A DNA stretch of 64,000 bases from Agrococcus sp. ARC_14 (GCF_022436485.1 NZ_JAKUDO010000001.1:620001-684000), one strand, 5' to 3'. Shown: positions 43,003-52,129, numbered from the stretch's first letter. Made by a program: numbers and translations. The notes: a model not told the origin generated them from the letters alone.

Positions 43003-44136
43003 ATGACCGAGTCGAGCGCAGCGGCCGAGCGCAGCGCCTCCATCGTCGTGATCGGCGCCGGTCAGGCCGGCCTCTCCGCCGGCTTCCACCTGCAGCAGCG
43101 CGGCTACGCCAGCGCGCTCGAGCAGCCGGAGGCCGAGCGCAGCTTCGTCATGCTCGATGCGGATGCCGCGTCGGGCGGTGCCTGGCAGCACCGCTGGGAG
43201 TCGCTGCGCATGCGCACGGTCAACGGCATCTTCGACCTGCCGGGCTTCGCGCAGCCGCCCGCCGACCCCGAGGAGCCGAGTCGCACGGCCGTGCCGCGCT
43301 ACTTCGCTGCCTTCGAGCGCGCGATGCGGCTGCCGATCCTGCGCCCGGTCGCGGTGGCGAGCGTCACGCGCGCCGACCCTGACCCCGGAGGCGCCCTGCT
43401 CGTCACCTCGAGCGCAGGCGCCTGGCGCACCCGCGCGATCATCAACGCCACCGGCACCTGGAACAACCCGCGGCTGCCGGAGTACCCGGGGGCGGATGCG
43501 TTCCAGGGCCGTCAGCTGCACACGCGCGACTACGCGGCGGCGTCGGCCTTCGCCGGGCAGCGGGTGGCGGTCGTGGGCGGCGGCATCTCGGCCGTGCAGC
43601 TGCTGGAGGAGCTCTCGGCGGTCGCCGACACCCGCTGGTACACCCGCCGCGAGCCCGTCTTCCTCGAGGGCGACTTCGAGCCTGAGATCAACGGCCGCGA
43701 CGTGATCGAGCGCGTGACCGCCGATGCCGAGGCGGGCCGTCCGACCGGCAGCGTCGTCTCCTACACGGGCCTGCTCTGGACTGACTACGCGCTGCGCGCC
43801 AAGGCCCGTGGCGCGCTCGAGCGGCGCCCGATGTTCGTCGCCATCGAGCCGCACGGCGTGCGCGAGGCCGACGGCAGCTTCACGAGCGTCGACACCATCC
43901 TGTGGACGACGGGCTTCACGGCGTCGCTCTCGCACCTCGACCCGCTCGCGCTGCGCAATGAGCTGGGCGCCGTGCAGGTGCGGGGCACGCGCGTCGTCGC
44001 CGAGCCGCGCGTGCACCTGATCGGCTTCGGCCCCAGCCAGTCGACGGTCGGTGCCAACCGCGCGGGCCGCGCGGCCGTTCGCGAGCTCGACAGGCTGCTC
44101 GATCGCACCGACGCAGCGCTCGCGGGGGCGGCGTAG
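43003..44136 (+). CDS. FAD/NAD(P)-binding flavoprotein (CzcO/monooxygenase-like)
   Basis: A 377-residue flavoprotein. The FAD motif IVVIGAGQAGLSAGFHLQ is at the N-terminus, and a second dinucleotide motif VAVVGGGISAVQLLEEL follows in the middle, the arrangement of single-component FAD monooxygenases and CzcO-type proteins. ATG 43003 is taken because the alternative TTG at 42976 lies inside the inverted repeat. Substrate unknown. It overlaps no neighbour; the next gene starts 10 bases after its stop. Confidence 0.82.
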   Translation: MTESSAAAERSASIVVIGAGQAGLSAGFHLQQRGYASALEQPEAERSFVMLDADAASGGAWQHRWESLRMRTVNGIFDLPGFAQPPADPEEPSRTAVPRYFAAFERAMRLPILRPVAVASVTRADPDPGGALLVTSSAGAWRTRAIINATGTWNNPRLPEYPGADAFQGRQLHTRDYAAASAFAGQRVAVVGGGISAVQLLEELSAVADTRWYTRREPVFLEGDFEPEINGRDVIERVTADAEAGRPTGSVVSYTGLLWTDYALRAKARGALERRPMFVAIEPHGVREADGSFTSVDTILWTTGFTASLSHLDPLALRNELGAVQVRGTRVVAEPRVHLIGFGPSQSTVGANRAGRAAVRELDRLLDRTDAALAGAA

Positions 44137-44146
44137 CGTTGCAGCC

Positions 44147-44749
44147 ATGAGCTGGTCGGCGCGCTTCTTCAGGACGCCGCCGCTCATCGTCACCGGTGAT
44201 CGCTTCACCGCCTGGCTCGGCCTGCTGACCGCGTGGTCGGCGGTGGGCTTCGGCACCAGCGCGGCATCGAGCGCAGCTGGCCTCCTCATCTCCTTCGACG
44301 ACGGCGCCTGCGGCGCGCACTCCGAGAGCATCTGCCAGGTCGCCGGCTGGGGCGGACTGATGCTGGGGCTCGTGGCGCTGGCGGGTGGCACCGCGCTGTG
44401 GCTGCTGGTCGCGCGCGGCTTCGGCCCGCCCGTCACCTGGTGGGTGCTGCCGATCGCACTGGCGGCGCTGGCGCTGGCGCCCTTCAGCGCCGCAGAGGGG
44501 GCGAGCCTGTCACTGCTGTGGCTCGTGCTCGTGCTCGCCGCCGGGGTGCTCGCGATCGTGCTCGTCGTGCTCGCCGCGCACCGCGGGAAGGCTGCTCGCT
44601 ACGGCTGGATCCGCCTCGATGGGCTCGACGCACGCGAGGTCGCGCACCGCCCCGTCGAGAAGGCGGTGCTGCCGCTCGCCGCGATCGCTGCTGCGCTCGC
44701 CGGCGGTGCCTTCGGAGCCCACGTCATCCGCCTGCTCGCGGAGGCCTGA
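44147..44749 (+). CDS. Membrane protein, unknown function
   Basis: A 200-residue protein with five likely helices. A short loop FDDGACGAHSESICQVAGWG has two cysteines that could pair. Starts at 44147, with TAGCGT (shared with the upstream stop codon TAG) seven bases before the ATG. I do not recognise the family. Confidence 0.6.
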   Translation: MSWSARFFRTPPLIVTGDRFTAWLGLLTAWSAVGFGTSAASSAAGLLISFDDGACGAHSESICQVAGWGGLMLGLVALAGGTALWLLVARGFGPPVTWWVLPIALAALALAPFSAAEGASLSLLWLVLVLAAGVLAIVLVVLAAHRGKAARYGWIRLDGLDAREVAHRPVEKAVLPLAAIAAALAGGAFGAHVIRLLAEA

Positions 44750-44778
44750 CCGCCTGAGCGGGCGACCGCATCCGCCCG

Positions 44779-45606
44779 TCAGATGTCCGCGTGCGGCTCG
44801 TCGAGGTCGGACTCCACGGGCTTCTCGTCGACCAGCTGGTACACGCCGTCGAGGATCTCGTCGGGACGGAACGGGTAGGTCTCGACGCTCGCGGGGTCGG
44901 AGATGCCGGTCATCACGAGCACGGTGTGCAGGCCTGCCTCCATGCCGGCGATGATGTCGGTGTCCATGCGGTCGCCGATCATGCCGGTGTTCTCGCTGTG
45001 CGCGCCGATCTTGTTGAGCGCCGAGCGGAACATCATGGGGTTGGGCTTGCCGACGATGTAGGGCGTGCGGCCGGTGGCCGTCGTGATCAGCGCGTTGATG
45101 GCGCCGGTGGCGGGCAGGATGCCGTCGGCGCTCGGGCCCGTCGCGTCGGGGTTGGTGGAGATGAAGCGCGCGCCCTTGGCGATCAGTCGGATCGCCTTGG
45201 TGATCGCCTCGAAGGAGTAGGAGCGGGTCTCGCCGATGACCACGAAGTCGGGGTCGGTGTCGGTCATCGTGAAGCCGATCTCGTGCAGCGCGGTGATGAT
45301 GCCCGCCTCGCCGATCACGTAGGCAGAGCCGCCGGGCGCCTGATCGAGCAGGAAGTCGGCCGTCGCGAGCGCGCTGGTCCAGATGCGCTCCTCGGGCACA
45401 TTGAGGCCGGATGCGCGCAGTCGCGCCGCGAGGTCGCGGGGCGTGAAGATCGAGTTGTTCGTGAGCACGAGGAACTCGGTGCCGGCGTCCTGCCACTGCT
45501 GCAGGAGCTCCTTGGCACCGGGGAGGGGCCGCGACTCATGGACGAGCACGCCATCCATGTCGGTGAGCCAGCATTCGATGTCGGCGCGGGTGCGAGGTGT
45601 GGACAT
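44779..45606 (-). CDS. HAD-IIA NagD-like phosphatase
   Basis: A 275-residue HAD phosphatase of the NagD/IIA type. Motif I is LTDMDGVLVHE (nucleophile and proton-donor aspartates), motif II NNSIF, motif III lysine in IVGKPNPMMF, and motif IV GDRMDTDIIAG. It hydrolyses phosphates on nucleotides or sugars; substrate unknown. Its -10 TAGCCT lies six bases before the ATG. Confidence 0.88.
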   Translation of the reverse strand: MSTPRTRADIECWLTDMDGVLVHESRPLPGAKELLQQWQDAGTEFLVLTNNSIFTPRDLAARLRASGLNVPEERIWTSALATADFLLDQAPGGSAYVIGEAGIITALHEIGFTMTDTDPDFVVIGETRSYSFEAITKAIRLIAKGARFISTNPDATGPSADGILPATGAINALITTATGRTPYIVGKPNPMMFRSALNKIGAHSENTGMIGDRMDTDIIAGMEAGLHTVLVMTGISDPASVETYPFRPDEILDGVYQLVDEKPVESDLDEPHADI

Positions 45607-45890
45607 GGGGCCAGGCTACGCGTGGCGCGTGTCCGTCGTGTGAACGGTTCGGCATCCCGATCTTGAGCAGACGCGAAGCGAAATTGAGGAAACCTCTACC
45701 CGAACAGTGTTCTGGCTTTTCCGGAGTTGAATCTCTCTCAGATTCCTGAGTCTGTTTTGGGGGCTACGCCCATTCATCCTGAGGTTCGCTCAATAGGTTC
45801 GAGGCGAAGCACGGCATGCCCGAGACCACCGTGGGTTCTCCCACGAAGCGCCGGCACCTGCTCCTCACACACCTCCAGGGAGGAACCTCC
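45607..45890 (+). promoter_or_regulatory. AT-rich, structured leader of the pilus operon
   Basis: The 284-base gap before the tip gene is locally AT-rich. It contains four perfect inverted repeats: GAACA-G-TGTTC (45702-45712), GAATCT-CTCTC-AGATTC (45729-45745), a GGGC-TAC-GCCC hairpin just after it, and CGTGGG-TTCT-CCCACG (45830-45845), then a GGGAGG ribosome binding site. A long 5' leader or operator region is likely. It does not match a riboswitch I know. Confidence 0.5.
45613..45618 (-). promoter_or_regulatory. -10 hexamer TAGCCT, leaderless NagD-like gene
   Basis: On the minus strand TAGCCT lies six bases before the ATG at 45606. Confidence 0.5.
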
Positions 45891-48800
45891 ATGCTCACGC
45901 GCCTTGCTGCACGTCGCCGCTCCTCTCGAGCGACGGCCATTGTGGTTGCGGCCGTGATCGGCCTGCCCTTCAGCCAGCTCGCGGCGCTGCCGGCGGCCTC
46001 GGCGGCATCGCCCGCCAACAGCTCGACCGCCAGCGAGCCCGCGATGCCGGCGCCGGCTCCCACGGAGACGGTTGCTCCTGCACCCACTCCTAGCGCGTCT
46101 GCTGCAGCGACGCCCGCCCCGACCGCTGCGCCGCTGCCATCCGCGACGCCGGCTCCGGAGGCGACGCAGCAAGCGGCACCGCAGCTGCTGGCCGCGCCGT
46201 CGATCGGCACCATGGCGGTCAACGCGCCAGAGCCCACGGTCGCGGCCCCCTACCTCCACTGGCGGCTCTCGCCGGCGCAGGCGGGCGCGACGTTCGAGAT
46301 CGAGTACCGCGCACGGACGGGCACCCAGCTGCTCTGGTTCATCTCGTGGGGCAGCTGGAGCGCGTGGGGCAACCGTGCGACGGTCGCTGACTGCACGATC
46401 ACGGCCTGCGCGGCGCCGGGGGACCTGGATCCTGATCGCGGTGAGTTCCAGATCACCCACGTGGGGGCTCACCGCATCGCGTCCAACAGCACGACCGCCG
46501 AGTACGAGTATCGCGTTCGCCCCGCTTCGGCGCCCGCTGGCTACTCTTGGACGGCGACCGAGTGGCGCACGTCGACGCAGGCGGATCGGACCAACGGGGT
46601 CGACGACCTCGGCGGGTTCGAGCTCGGCTCGAACCCGCCAGCGCTGTGCGTCTCCGGCACCTTCTACTCGCTCGCCACCAACGGTGTCGTCAGCCAGGTC
46701 GTGCGCACCGGCACGACCTCGTCCATCAGCCAGTTCGGCCGGTTCACCGGCGTCGCCAGCACTGCGCAGATGAACGCCTTCGGCATCGGGCTCGGTGGCA
46801 CCGTCATGTTCGCAGCCGAGCGAGCCAGCGGCACCGCGACCGGCCTGGCGGCGGTCCACCGCTACTCCGTCGCTGGCGGCTGGCAGCGCACCGCCGTGAC
46901 GAACGTCGCCACCGACACGAGCGTGGTGCTCGGCGCCGTCAGCCTCTCGGATGGCCGCTACTACTTCGGCGGCTACCGCGCGGTAGGCGGCGTCACCACC
47001 TTCCAGCTCTTCGTCTACAACCCGGCGAATGCTGCGGTCACCGCGGTGGGCAGCTTCGCCACGAGCATGACCGGCACGAGCAACGGAGACATGGCCTTCG
47101 ATGCGCTCGGCAACCTCTACGTGGTGCAGAGCGCGACCGATGGCGACACCCGCATCTACACCGTCACGGCCGCGGCGATCGCGGCAGGCGGCACCATGCC
47201 GGTCAGCTCGACGCCCCCGTTCGTGGGTCTGAGCGGGACGAACGGTGCGGCCTTCGAGGGCGACGGCACCGTCTACCTCGGCACGGGCACGACCGTGCGC
47301 ATCTACGATCCCTCGACCGGCGCGCTCCGCGCCGGCAGCGTCACGACGTCGCTCTCTGCCAGCGGCGACCTCGCCAGCTGCCTCTCGCCGGCGACGCTGA
47401 CGATCCGCAAGGACGTCGTCGGCCGCGTCGCGAGCGCTGACCAGTTCACGCTGTCTGCCCTGCGGGGCACCACGACGCTCGGCACAGCCACCACCACCGG
47501 GGCAGCCTCGGGCATCCAGCCGGTGCAGCTCGGGCCGCTGGCCGCGCTCGCGGGCCAGACTTACACGATCCAGGAGACGATCTCCGCGAACGGGTCCAGC
47601 TACACCTCGAGCTACACCTGCGTCGACGAGGACGGAGCGACGATCGCCTCCGGCAGCGCACGCTCGGGGTCGGTGACGATCCCGAACCGCGCAGGAGCCA
47701 GCGTGGTCTGCACCTTCCGCAACGCGCCGCTCGTCACCAGTGTCATCGTGCGCAAGGTCGTCGAGGACACCGCTGGCGCCAACCCGACACCCGGGGTCGG
47801 CTGGCGCGTCACCGCCGCAGCGCAGGCCACCACGGGCACCGTGACCTCGACGCCGTCCGCGTCGACGCAGACGACCGATGCGCAGGGCGAGGCCCGCTGG
47901 AACCTGCAGTACGGCAGCGCGAGCGCTCGAGCGAGCATCGCAGTGTCGGAGGCGCAGCAGAGGGGCTTCGCGTTCGTCGCAGGCGAGTGCCACGTCACGA
48001 CCGTCGAGGGCGCGACCTCGACCGTCGCCCTGCCGAACGCGCAGGGCGCGACACTCACGGGGATCACCCCGGGCTCGAGCGTCGAGTGCACGATCGTCAA
48101 CAGAGCCCTCCCCACTACCCTCACGCTCGTCAAGACGGTGCCCTTCGGCACGGCCGCGGCGACCAGCTGGCAGCTGCGCGCTACGGGTCCCCAGGGCGCG
48201 CGCACCGGCCCCTCGGGAACCACCGGTTCGACGCAGGCGACGGGCGAGATCACGCCCGGCGTCGCCTACCGCCTCACCGAGAGCGGCGGACCTGCGACCT
48301 ATGTGCAGACCGGTGCCTGGCGCTGCGTCGACGAGCTCGGCGCGACCGTAGCGGTCAGCGCGGCAGGGGATGTCACAGTCGCCCGATCGGGTGCCAGCGT
48401 CACCTGCACCGTGACGAACCAGACCGCGCGGCTGACGCTGCTGAAGGTCGTCGTGAACGACAACGGCGGCACCATCGGGCCGGAGGTGTTCGCGCTGCGT
48501 GCCACGCCTGCGACCCTCGCGGGTCTCAGCGCGACGACCGTCACCGGCACGAGCGCGGTCACGGCGGCCAACACGCTCGAGGTGCGACCGGGCCACGCCT
48601 ACGCGCTGAGCGAGGACATGGGCTCCTACGCCTACCTCGGCCAGGCGCTCCAGCGGTACACCGGTCCAGTCAGCGCGACGCCCGCGCAGCTCTCGGAGGC
48701 GGCGAACTGGCAGACGCTCACGGACACACAGGCTGCCTCGGTGACGGTGACTGCCGGTCAGCACGCGATCTATCGCTTCGTCAACGATGACGCGCCAGCG

Positions 48801-48941
48801 CTCACGCTGCCGCTCACCGGCGGCATCGGCGCCGACACCTATCTCTTCGGCGGCGCAGGCGTGCTCCTGCTCGGTCTGCTCGTCGCCGCAGCCCTCCTCG
48901 TCAGGACGAGGATCCGCTCCAGTCGCTCGGCAAGGCCGTGA
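45891..48941 (+). CDS. LPXTG-anchored pilus tip adhesin, putative beta-propeller
   Basis: A 1016-residue surface protein. A signal peptide (about 1-40) precedes a Pro/Ala/Thr-rich stretch. Residues about 255-485 hold four repeats with a (F/S)xxxGxxYxxxx core, likely a beta-propeller. Four prealbumin/CNA-B-like domains follow, beginning near residues 503, 618, 743 and 847, each with a lysine on its first strand (TIRKD, IVRKV, TLVKT, TLLKV) and an aromatic CT(F/I/V)xN end. The cell wall sorting signal LPLTGG (973-978), a hydrophobic helix and a basic tail end the protein. The ATG at 45891 follows GGGAGGAA. First gene of a tip-shaft-sortase operon, so the tip subunit. Confidence 0.85.
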   Translation: MLTRLAARRRSSRATAIVVAAVIGLPFSQLAALPAASAASPANSSTASEPAMPAPAPTETVAPAPTPSASAAATPAPTAAPLPSATPAPEATQQAAPQLLAAPSIGTMAVNAPEPTVAAPYLHWRLSPAQAGATFEIEYRARTGTQLLWFISWGSWSAWGNRATVADCTITACAAPGDLDPDRGEFQITHVGAHRIASNSTTAEYEYRVRPASAPAGYSWTATEWRTSTQADRTNGVDDLGGFELGSNPPALCVSGTFYSLATNGVVSQVVRTGTTSSISQFGRFTGVASTAQMNAFGIGLGGTVMFAAERASGTATGLAAVHRYSVAGGWQRTAVTNVATDTSVVLGAVSLSDGRYYFGGYRAVGGVTTFQLFVYNPANAAVTAVGSFATSMTGTSNGDMAFDALGNLYVVQSATDGDTRIYTVTAAAIAAGGTMPVSSTPPFVGLSGTNGAAFEGDGTVYLGTGTTVRIYDPSTGALRAGSVTTSLSASGDLASCLSPATLTIRKDVVGRVASADQFTLSALRGTTTLGTATTTGAASGIQPVQLGPLAALAGQTYTIQETISANGSSYTSSYTCVDEDGATIASGSARSGSVTIPNRAGASVVCTFRNAPLVTSVIVRKVVEDTAGANPTPGVGWRVTAAAQATTGTVTSTPSASTQTTDAQGEARWNLQYGSASARASIAVSEAQQRGFAFVAGECHVTTVEGATSTVALPNAQGATLTGITPGSSVECTIVNRALPTTLTLVKTVPFGTAAATSWQLRATGPQGARTGPSGTTGSTQATGEITPGVAYRLTESGGPATYVQTGAWRCVDELGATVAVSAAGDVTVARSGASVTCTVTNQTARLTLLKVVVNDNGGTIGPEVFALRATPATLAGLSATTVTGTSAVTAANTLEVRPGHAYALSEDMGSYAYLGQALQRYTGPVSATPAQLSEAANWQTLTDTQAASVTVTAGQHAIYRFVNDDAPALTLPLTGGIGADTYLFGGAGVLLLGLLVAAALLVRTRIRSSRSARP

Positions 48942-49002
48942 CATGAGCCCCATCAGACCCACCCAACCCTCTGCATCACCCACCCCGGAAGGAACTGCCG
49001 CC

Positions 49003-50394
49003 ATGGCAACCAACAAGAAGAGCGTGACGGCGCGCGTCGCCGCCGGCCTCGGCGCAGCCGCGGTCGCGACGTTCGCCGTCCTCGGCGGCGCGCTGCCCGC
49101 ATCCGCCGCCCCCAGCAACATCGACCCGGCCGCGGTCGGCTCGATCTCCGTGCACAAGTTCGCCGAGCCCGCCGACGCGACGGGTCTGCCGAACAACGGC
49201 ACCGTCGTCGACACCACGGGCCTCACGCCGCTGGTCGGCGTCGAGTTCACTGTCGAGCGCGTCACGGGCATCGACCTGACGACCAACGCCGGGTGGGACG
49301 CCGCTGCAGCCCTGACCCCGGCGACGGCCGGCCCCCTCGCGGCCGTCGACGCCATCACGACCGACGCCACCGGCACGGCCGTCTTCGACGAGCTGCCGCT
49401 CGGTGTCTACCTCGTCACCGAGACCGCGCCGGGTGCGAACCAGATCGCAATCGAGACCGCGCCGTTCCTCGTGACCGTGCCGCTGCCGCAGAACAACACC
49501 TGGCTCTACGACGTGCACGTCTACCCGAAGAACTCGCTCACCGCGATCGACAAGATCGTCGACGACAGCGCCGCACGCGGCCTGGGCGACGAGATCTCGT
49601 GGACCATCACCGCCGACGTGCCCGAGATCGCCGCCGACGACACGCTCAGCTCGTTCGTCATCGCCGACTCGCTCGACGCCCGCCTCGGCTACGTCAGCGC
49701 GACGGTCACCGGCGTCAACGTCTCGCTCGTCGCCGCCGACTACCAGCTGGTGCAGAGCGGTCAGGATGTCTCGGTCACCTTCACGACTGCCGGACTGACG
49801 AAGCTCGCTGCAGCGAACGCCGCCTCGGTCGAGGTCGAGATCCTCACGACCGTCGACGTGCTCGGCGACGGCGTCATCGAGAACGACGCGAGCCTGACGG
49901 TCAACGACAACACCTTCGACGCGACCGCTGCCAGCACCGAGTGGGGCACGATCGCCATCCTCAAGCACGAGACCGGCGACCAGGCCGCCGTGCTCGCCGG
50001 CGCCGAGTTCCAGGTGTTCGCATCCGAGGCCGCCGCGGTCGCCGGCACCGACCCGATCGTGGTCGACGGCGTCGACACGTTCGTCTCCGGTGACAACGGC
50101 ATCGCGTTCGTGCCCGGTCTGCGCGCGGGCGTCGAGTACTGGATCGTCGAGACGAAGGCACCGGTCGGCTACCAGATCACCGCAACGCCGATCCCGGCCT
50201 ACACGGTCGTCGCAGGCGATGTGTCGGCGACCTCGGTCGACGTGACCGTCGCCAACCCGCAGGTCCCGGCCTACGCGCTGCCCATCACGGGCGGCAGCGG
50301 CCAGGTCGCGTTCATGATCGGTGGCGCAGGCCTCATCCTCGGCGCCGTGGGCTTCGCGCTCATCCGCCGCCGCAAGGCCAAGGCTCAGGCCTAG
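49003..50394 (+). CDS. LPXTG major pilin (shaft subunit, SpaH/FimA type)
   Basis: A 463-residue pilin. Signal peptide 1-36; pilin motif WLYDVHVYPKN with Lys176, the residue joined to the next subunit's sorting threonine; E-box YWIVETKAPVGY (379-390) in the last domain; sorting signal LPITGG (426-431), hydrophobic helix and RRRKAKAQA tail. Candidate isopeptide lysines are in SVHKF and AIDKI. It should be polymerised by the sortase encoded next. An in-frame ATG at 48943 is not used because GGAAGGA fits 49003 and the shorter signal is normal. It is 61 bases after the tip gene. Confidence 0.9.
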   Translation: MATNKKSVTARVAAGLGAAAVATFAVLGGALPASAAPSNIDPAAVGSISVHKFAEPADATGLPNNGTVVDTTGLTPLVGVEFTVERVTGIDLTTNAGWDAAAALTPATAGPLAAVDAITTDATGTAVFDELPLGVYLVTETAPGANQIAIETAPFLVTVPLPQNNTWLYDVHVYPKNSLTAIDKIVDDSAARGLGDEISWTITADVPEIAADDTLSSFVIADSLDARLGYVSATVTGVNVSLVAADYQLVQSGQDVSVTFTTAGLTKLAAANAASVEVEILTTVDVLGDGVIENDASLTVNDNTFDATAASTEWGTIAILKHETGDQAAVLAGAEFQVFASEAAAVAGTDPIVVDGVDTFVSGDNGIAFVPGLRAGVEYWIVETKAPVGYQITATPIPAYTVVAGDVSATSVDVTVANPQVPAYALPITGGSGQVAFMIGGAGLILGAVGFALIRRRKAKAQA

Positions 50395-50408
50395 GCCCCT
50401 CCCGACCG

Positions 50409-50445
50409 CCCCGCGGCAGAGGCTCATCCCTCCTCTGTCGCGGGG
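50409..50445 (+). terminator. Intercistronic hairpin between major pilin and sortase
   Basis: Fourteen-base arms 50409-50422 and 50432-50445 pair with one G-U around a nine-base loop, in the 87-base gap between the shaft and sortase genes, followed by CTCCCCTTCT. It can stop part of transcription, so pilin exceeds sortase. Confidence 0.7.
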
Positions 50446-50481
50446 CTCCCCTTCTCGCCGCAGACCTTCACAGGAGCCGCC

Positions 50482-51417
50482 ATGACCGCAGTCGTCGCAC
50501 TCGCACCGGAGACCCCGGTCGCCGCGTCGAGCTCGCGCGGTCGCCGCGGCACCGTCTCCTCGATGCTCATCGCCGTCATGGTGATGGTCGGGGTCAGCAT
50601 CCTGCTCTACCCGACGGCAGCGGGCTGGTTCAGTCAGCTCGAGCAGTCACAGCGCGTCGATGACTACGACGACGTCATGACCGAGCTCGGCCCCGAGGGC
50701 CGCGAAGCCGAGCTCGCGGCAGCTGCTGCCTACAACCAGACGCTCACCGGCGGTGCCCTCATCGACCCCTACGGCCAGACGCCGCTCAGCGACCAGCGAG
50801 CGATCGTCGCTGCCTACGAGGAGCAGCTGAACCTCGGCCCCGCAGCGGTGATGGCGCGCATCCGCATCCCCGCCATCGGCGTCGACCTGCCGATCTACCA
50901 CGGCACCGACGAGGAGACCCTGCGGCAGGGCATCGGGCACCTGCTCGGCTCCGCCATGCCCGTCGGCGGCGCCGGCACCCACAGCGTGCTCACCGGCCAC
51001 CGCGGCCTGCCGGAGTCGGTGCTCTTCAGCGAGCTCGACCAGGTGCAGACCGGCGACGTGTTCGAGCTCGACGTCTACGGCGAGATCCTCACCTACGAGG
51101 TCGGCGAGGTGCAGGTCATCGAGCCCGGCGACACCGACATCCTCATGCCCGAATCCGGCCGCGATCTCGTCACCCTCGTCACCTGCACGCCGCTGGGCAT
51201 CAACAGCCACCGCATCATCGTCACCGGTGAGCGCATCCCCACCCCGGCCGCCGACAGCCCGGAGGTCGCGATGCCGGACATCCCCGGCGACCCGTGGTGG
51301 GCGGTCGGGCTCGCCGGCGGCTTCGCGTTCGCGGCCGCCTACCGCTCGATGACGTCGCGCCCGCGCCTCGTCGCACCAGCACGCGCGGGCGGCCCGACCA
51401 CCGGCATCATCGGCTGA
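50482..51417 (+). CDS. Class C (pilus-polymerising) sortase
   Basis: A 311-residue sortase. An N-terminal membrane helix lies near 27-46 and a second near 272-288. The catalytic histidine is His173 in LTGHRGLP, the cysteine is Cys235 in TLVTCTPLGINSHR and the arginine Arg244. The pilin-sortase lid motif is DPY at 95-97, which marks class C and normally blocks the active site. The operon order tip, shaft, sortase matches Actinomyces fimbrial loci. The housekeeping sortase that anchors the pilus is not in the window. Confidence 0.93.
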   Translation: MTAVVALAPETPVAASSSRGRRGTVSSMLIAVMVMVGVSILLYPTAAGWFSQLEQSQRVDDYDDVMTELGPEGREAELAAAAAYNQTLTGGALIDPYGQTPLSDQRAIVAAYEEQLNLGPAAVMARIRIPAIGVDLPIYHGTDEETLRQGIGHLLGSAMPVGGAGTHSVLTGHRGLPESVLFSELDQVQTGDVFELDVYGEILTYEVGEVQVIEPGDTDILMPESGRDLVTLVTCTPLGINSHRIIVTGERIPTPAADSPEVAMPDIPGDPWWAVGLAGGFAFAAAYRSMTSRPRLVAPARAGGPTTGIIG

Positions 51418-51421
51418 CGCC

Positions 51422-51427
51422 TAGCCT
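51422..51427 (+). promoter_or_regulatory. -10 hexamer TAGCCT, leaderless TrmH-type gene
   Basis: TAGCCT lies six bases before the ATG at 51434 and four bases after the sortase stop codon. Confidence 0.5.
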
Positions 51428-51433
51428 GGAGTC

Positions 51434-52090
51434 ATGCCCACTGACGACGACGAGCCGCAGCTTCCGGTCGGCGTCGGCCCGTGGCCGGGCTACGAGCAGG
51501 GGGAGCGGCCCGCCGACGAGCACCTCCATCCCGCACGCTACGACCCCGAGCTGCTCGAGCACGGCGACCGCCGCAACGTCGTCGACGCCTATCGCTACTG
51601 GAGCCTCGAGGCGATCGTCGCCGACCTCGAGACCCGCCGGCACCCCTTCCACGTCGCGATCGAGAACTGGCAGCACGATCTCAACATCGGGTCGATCGTG
51701 CGCACTGCCAACGCCTTCACCGCATCCGCCGTGCACATCATCGGCAAGCGCCGCTGGAACCGTCGTGGCGCGATGGTGACCGACCGCTACCAGCGCATCG
51801 TGCATCACGAGACGACGGATGCGTTCACCCGCTGGGCGCACGAGGCCGGTCTGGTCGTCGTGGCCGTCGACAACACCGCGGGCAGCGTGCCCGTCGATGC
51901 CGCGCCGCTGCCGGAGCGCTGCGTGCTGCTGTTCGGGCAGGAGGGGCCGGGGCTGACGGACGAGGCGATCGACGCGGCCGATGCGCACGTGGCGATCCGG
52001 CAGTTCGGCTCGACGCGCTCGATCAACGCTGCGGCGGCCGCCGCGATCGTGATGCACGAGTGGGTCAGGGTGCACGCGCGCCGGAGCTGA
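51434..52090 (+). CDS. SpoU/TrmH-family RNA methyltransferase
   Basis: A 218-residue SPOUT methyltransferase. The three motifs are NIGSIVRTANAF (motif 1 with the catalytic arginine), LLFGQEGPGL (motif 2) and STRSINAAAAAAIVMHEW (motif 3). It 2'-O-methylates a ribose in tRNA or rRNA; target not known. The first 60 residues are extra and acidic compared with TrmL. It starts 16 bases after the sortase stop but has its own leaderless-type -10. A strong hairpin follows. Confidence 0.88.
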   Translation: MPTDDDEPQLPVGVGPWPGYEQGERPADEHLHPARYDPELLEHGDRRNVVDAYRYWSLEAIVADLETRRHPFHVAIENWQHDLNIGSIVRTANAFTASAVHIIGKRRWNRRGAMVTDRYQRIVHHETTDAFTRWAHEAGLVVVAVDNTAGSVPVDAAPLPERCVLLFGQEGPGLTDEAIDAADAHVAIRQFGSTRSINAAAAAAIVMHEWVRVHARRS

Positions 52091-52129
52091 GAGCGGGGGC
52101 GCTTTCGCGCCGCCGCTGCGACGCCAGCG

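Noticed and set aside
45702..45712. GAACA-G-TGTTC as a LexA/SOS box
   Set aside because: The actinobacterial LexA box needs GAAC-N4-GTTC; this has a three-base spacer. The downstream genes are pilus genes, not SOS genes.
45607..45890. Known riboswitch (for example cyclic di-GMP or cobalamin) in the pilus leader
   Set aside because: No conserved core of these classes is visible; only simple hairpins are present.
48943..49002. Earlier start of the major pilin at ATG 48943
   Set aside because: It would add 20 polar, Pro/Ser-rich residues in front of a good signal peptide, and it lacks a ribosome site, whereas 49003 has GGAAGGA.
45774..49376. A 1200-codon open frame on the minus strand opposite the pilus tip and shaft
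   Set aside because: It is an antisense by-product of the high GC content: no family motifs, extreme Arg/Asp/Gly composition, no ribosome site, and the plus strand encodes a clear sortase substrate.
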